Assembly (NCBI GenBank): GCA_002900995.3
Contig: CM035314.1
Coordinates: forward strand, 205,754 to 269,753
DNA length: 64,000 nt
Direction of reading: 5' to 3'
Source: Ganoderma boninense
Taxonomy: Eukaryota; Basidiomycota; Agaricomycetes; Polyporales; Polyporaceae
The notes under the pieces were generated by a model, which worked only from the letters and a program-made list of their open reading frames with translations, had not been told where the DNA came from and did not search any database. How positions within the stretch are numbered: position 1 is the first letter of the stretch; the number at the start of each line of letters is the position of its first letter. The position numbers and the translations under genes were made by a program. Below are positions 60,672 through 64,000 of this stretch, in pieces.

Positions 60672-61154
60672 ATGTCCCATCCACCCACACCAAACCCTTT
60701 GCAAAACCAGCCCAGTGCCCCTCCAGGCGCAGCTGCCACCCATCACGTAGCGACCGGTCCTCAACCTGCCACTCCGACCACCACAGGCCACACTGCGATC
60801 GGGATGGGCCCGCCCTCGACCGTCGCATGGGGCCACCAGCCGCTGCCGCCCACTTGGACGGCAGCGATGGACCTCGACCTGCAGAACACGTCAAGAGGGG
60901 GAGGACCCCACACCGACCAGCAAAACATGGCTTTTGCGTCGATCATGTCGATGTTTGCCCCAGCCAGACAAACATCCATGTTCAACGTGCCGCAGCCAGC
61001 CCCGGCATTCCCTTCGTTTCCCCCCGCCATGCCGTCCTTCCAGCCCACAGCGCCACCAATCAGATCGACGGACACATGGCGTGGCTATGCAAACTCAGCA
61101 AGTCCTCCAGGAGGGCGTTACGGAGCTCTCTGTCATGAACGGCACGCTCGGCGC
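60672..61154 (+). pseudogene. ORF3 start of element 2, truncated
   Basis: ATG 60672 (MSHPPTPNPLQNQ) matches the start of ORF3 in element 1: the same Pro/Ala-rich amino end, then AAMDLDLQNTSRGGG versus AAMDLNLQAALRGGG, and a shared methionine-rich stretch. A frameshift near 61085 is followed by TQQVLQEGVTEL, the start of the coiled coil. Similarity ends at about 61154, after GGCACGCTC. About 1.9 kb of ORF3, the polypurine tract and the 3' LTR are absent. Confidence 0.75.
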
Positions 61155-61264
61155 CTACCCCAGCGTCTCTCGTTCCCTTTTCGGACTGTTTGCCTCCCGC
61201 GTCGTCCTTATTGTCCTCCGTTGTTTAGCAAACCTGTCCCTTGTTCTCGCAGTACAATAACTCC
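61155..61264. other. Junction sequence between elements 2 and 3
   Basis: A 110-bp stretch not found in element 1 and left of the presumed LTR of element 3. It may be flanking DNA left by a deletion. Confidence 0.4.
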
Positions 61265-61348
61265 TGTTACCCATTGTTCCCATCGTCATTGTACTACATA
61301 CCATTGTTCTTCCACTGGTTCCCGTGTCCATAGTTACCTATTGTCCCC

Positions 61349-61794
61349 TAAGGCTGAGCATGGCTCGATCCATGGCTGATCCAGAGCTGAATCCGCGGAT
61401 CGAGGGCATTTTTAAGGCTTGATCCAGAGCTGTGCGGATCATGATCCACGGCTCCGGATCAGTGCGGATCCAGATCAAACGGATCCGGATCACGGATAAT
61501 CCACAGGTTTTTTGCAAAGATCATATGTTTCTGACATATATCTTCTTGTCTAACTACTTTTCTTGCCTAAATACTGCTAAACATGCAGAATTCTAATGCA
61601 TGAAGGTGTTCAAAGGCTCTAGTTTACAACTTTGTTGATCCGCGGATCACCTAGATTTTCCCTATTGCCTTGATCCGGAGCTGCAGCGATCTGGAGCTGC
61701 AATGAGCTGGATCTGCGGATACAGCTCATTGCGGATACAGCTCCGGATTTTGCGGATCGATCTGCAAAGTGAGCTGGATCCGTGCTCAGCCTTA
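61349..61794. mobile_element. hAT-like MITE B (446 bp)
   Basis: Perfect 12-bp TIRs TAAGGCTGAGCA with a perfect 8-bp target duplication TTGTCCCC at 61341-61348 and 61795-61802. There is no gene inside. Nearly twenty GATCC/GGATC motifs are concentrated towards both ends. The first 9 bp of the TIR are the same as in MITE A (48127-48647), but the interior is unrelated. Confidence 0.9.
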
Positions 61795-61824
61795 TTGTCC
61801 CCGGTTCCCATTGTCCGTTACATG

Positions 61825-61833
61825 TATATAAGG
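61825..61833 (+). promoter_or_regulatory. TATA box in the LTR of element 3
   Basis: TATATAAGG lies 31 bp right of the MITE end, in the position expected for the U3 promoter of an LTR. Confidence 0.55.
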
Positions 61834-62045
61834 CCTGTACTGTGCTACCTGGAGACCTCAGTTTCGACCTCTTGTCTCCAGGTAAGCCTCGCTGTATTCT
61901 CGCTCGTTAGTTACTCGCTCAATACATCTTGTCTCCAGCCTGACTGTCGAGCCCTGCTCCGCTCTCGCTGCACAAGTGCTCGTCGATGCCCTTGCTCGTC
62001 TCGTAAGCCTCCCCCCCTGATCTTACTCGACAGCCAGTCGTAACA

Positions 62046-62446
62046 TTAGGTCGAAACTTCTACACGAGCACCGGCGTACTCCATACACATTCTTTCCTTC
62101 TCGTACGGTACGCACTTAGATCCTCTGTGTTGGCCTAGCGTAGTACGTGCTCTAGTCACACCATCGGACGTGGTCTCGGCGCAACCTGAGGCTTGCCACT
62201 CTCAGTGGTACAGTACGCGGAAAGCTCCTAACATGAGACCCCGGTACTGACAGAAGTGGTCCGCCTCACGGCGTGGGAGGCTAGAGAAAGGCGGCGAAAC
62301 AAAGCCAAGGCAGAACACCCTTGGGCCTGTGTCCCTTGGGCTAAGACACAGCAATAGGCCGAGGAGGCTGAGCAGACAGTGTCGGATCATGCACCTGCCG
62401 TTTTTATTCCTGGGATAGGAAGCAAGCTACCTCCACTCCCCTCACT
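62046..62446 (+). other. Leader of element 3
   Basis: Untranslated sequence between the LTR and gag. No TGG-type primer-binding site is clear at its start. Confidence 0.45.
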
Positions 62447-63850
62447 GTGGCTTGCAGTCAAAGGCCACACACATTTTACAGCAACGCGGTCGAAGACCAG
62501 CACTGGAACACCACCGAACAACAGTGGTTTGTTTGCAACCGCCAACCCTGCCCACACCGCGACTTCACCTTTGACTGGACACCCACCCAGTGGGCTCCAT
62601 TCCACCCCTTTGTCCGGCCACACCCCGACCAACAACAGGCGATCTTAGACCGACTCGCCCAACCACCGCCAGCCCCCTCCACAAGGCCCACACGGGCAGC
62701 TGTCACTGCTGCACGAAGTCGCCCCGGCACCTGACCCCCCAGCCGTGCCTCCAGTCGTGTACCCAGTGGGACCGCCACCCCCAGTCAATCCACAGGTTCC
62801 CCTGCTCTTGACAAAACTATTGCACTCGTTACTGAACGTCTCGGACAACGACGAAGCTCAAACCCCTCATCACCCATTGCGTCAACTTCTAAGGCAGAAG
62901 AGAAGCCTGAAGTGAAGAAGGAACTGAAGCCGAAAGCTACCAGTTCCAACACCCCGCAATCGTCGTCCTCGTCCAATCCTCCTCCTGCACCCAATCCTCC
63001 TCCCACACCCACCATGACCACTCCTGCCCCTGCACCGGCGTTCGACACTTCCAAGCTCCTCTCCCAAATCGCCCCACGTGAATACGATGGAAAGTCTGCA
63101 CAGGATGGTCTCTGCTTTGTGTCCGCCGCTCAGATCTACTACAACACCCTTACGGCGGTAGCGGTTGGCACACCTAGCGACGTCATATAGATGACCATTC
63201 TCAGTAAGCTCACGGAAGGAGCGGCAGCCTGGGCTGGTCTCCACATTGTAAAACTCGCCAGTGGAACTAGCCCTTGGGCAGACTACGATGAGTTCAGCAC
63301 GGCCTTCAAGGAACACTTCTGTGCAGCTGACGACAAGGAGGCTGCCGTCGCTGAACTTGTCAAACTCTGTAAGGCGTATCGCAAGGTTGGCACCGTCCAG
63401 AAGTACACGGCACAGTTCAATGCGACAGCAGCGCGGACCGGCTTTGGCAACGAGGATAAACGCGAATGCTACCGCTCTGGCCTGCCTCCCAGGCTCAAAG
63501 ACGTCCTTGCTACCAGTGCCCACAACATCTCTGACCTTACCAAGATCCAGAAGGTGGCGCTGTCACTCGACCAGGCCCTCGTCACTAGGGAGGAAGAACG
63601 GCCGAAGGCATTTGGGTGGAAGAAGAAGGGGGAGAAGGCAGCTGCTACTGGGAAGAAGCCGTTCCCTGGAAACTGTCACATCTGTGGCCAGCCCGGACAT
63701 CGTAAGTATGACTGCCCGCGGTTGAAGAGTCAGCAAGCTGCTTCCTCGTCCACTGCAACCACGGAAGTAGCGGCTCTTCAGGCCCAGCTCAAGGCGATGG
63801 AGGAGAAGATCACGGCCCTTACAACCGCTGAGAAGAAGGAGGGTTTCTGA
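62447..63850 (+). pseudogene. Gag of element 3
   Basis: One frame over 468 codons, broken by TGA 62732 and TAG 63188. A Pro/Ser-rich amino half precedes the Gag core (REYDGKSAQDGLCFVSAAQ, then FSTAFKEHFCAADDKEAAV and YTAQFNATAARTGF). A regular CCHC knuckle, CHICGQPGHRKYDC, is at nt 63674-63715. A short coiled coil (LQAQLKAMEEKITAL) ends the protein at TGA 63848. It would coat element RNA in particles. The true start codon is not certain; the ATG at 62447 opens the frame. Confidence 0.75.
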
Positions 63851-64000
63851 TTAGAGCTGCACTGGACGCTGCGCGTGCCGGCTCTTGTAGTAATAGTCGA
63901 TTTTCTGTACTGAGTTCCGTGTTTGTATATTAAGTAAATCACAGTGGTCAGCACTTTCATATACCGGTACGGTTAATCGGCAAGCAGCGACATAAGGACA
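63851..64000. other. Sequence after gag of element 3
   Basis: No ORF of note before the window ends. Pol may follow outside. Confidence 0.4.

Larger units (their letters stand above)
48004..61154 (+). mobile_element. Ty3/Gypsy chromovirus, element 2 (3'-truncated)
   Basis: Same family and orientation as element 1. It has a 5' LTR, leader, gag, protease, RT, RNase H, integrase, chromodomain and the start of ORF3, which diverges from the element 1 sequence at about 61154. No 3' LTR is present; the next element starts at 61265. A hAT-like MITE lies in its LTR and a complete hAT transposon in its gag-protease region. The RNase H to chromodomain frame is open for 855 codons, but upstream stops, frameshifts and a changed catalytic residue in integrase make the copy inactive. 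Confidence 0.9.
61265..62045 (+). repeat. Presumed 5' LTR of element 3, with a MITE inside
   Basis: Opens TGTTAC at 61265 and closes GTAACA at 62045, a 6-bp inverted pair usual for LTRs. Without the MITE and one target duplication it is about 327 bp. A TATA box and transcribed-type sequence follow the MITE. The boundaries rest on the end motif only, since the 3' LTR is not in the window. Confidence 0.6.
61265..64000 (+). mobile_element. Ty3/Gypsy element 3 (5' part only)
   Basis: Presumed 5' LTR, leader and gag of a retroelement unlike elements 1 and 2. The pol region and 3' LTR would lie beyond the window. The Gag type and single CCHC knuckle fit Ty3/Gypsy. Confidence 0.65.

Overview
This window looks like a repeat-rich stretch of a fungal nuclear genome, most likely a mushroom-forming basidiomycete (Agaricomycetes). 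The grounds are short GT-AG introns of about 50-60 nt, Ty3/Gypsy elements with a chromodomain, BED-finger hAT transposons, a mushroom-type tyrosine recombinase, and a decayed fungal phosphoesterase gene of the DUF2433 type. The species call is inference; nothing here names it. No rRNA, tRNA, CRISPR array or bacterial-style operon was seen.

Layout. 1-2044: a G-run inverted repeat, one unassigned ORF, and a minisatellite (955-1438) with alternating 146/93-bp spacing. 2045-14284: a 5'-truncated chromovirus (element 1) with gag end, protease, RT, RNase H, integrase, chromodomain and a large third ORF after pol; its 3' LTR is split by a complete 4.4-kb hAT transposon (9775-14174, perfect 8-bp target duplication). 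14285-48003: a 34-kb block with few retroelements. It holds a possible Copia scrap, a frameshifted DUF2433 phosphoesterase pseudogene (about 22.6-25.0 kb), an apparently intact spliced tyrosine recombinase (30350-32053, minus), a divergent pair made of a long unknown protein (35.3-39.4 kb, minus) and an Ulp1-type cysteine protease (40.6-42.3 kb, plus), and a stand-alone Gag-like ORF (45.7-47.6 kb).

48004-61154: a second copy of the same chromovirus (element 2). A 521-bp hAT-like MITE sits in its 5' LTR and a second complete hAT transposon (51658-55908) sits in its gag-protease region. Its ORF3 breaks off near 61154. From 61265 a different Gypsy element (element 3) begins with an LTR that carries a 446-bp hAT-like MITE, followed by a Gag ORF with a CCHC knuckle; the element runs off the window.

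The DNA therefore records layered insertion: retroelements first, hAT elements into them, each with 8-bp target duplications. The four hAT-type elements start with related TIRs, but each carries its own short motif repeated in the TIR tail and subterminal DNA, the most striking pattern in the window. Both chromovirus copies are dead, with many stops explainable as C-to-T changes. The two hAT transposases, the tyrosine recombinase and the Ulp1 gene look the most intact. Exon boundaries are read by eye and are approximate.
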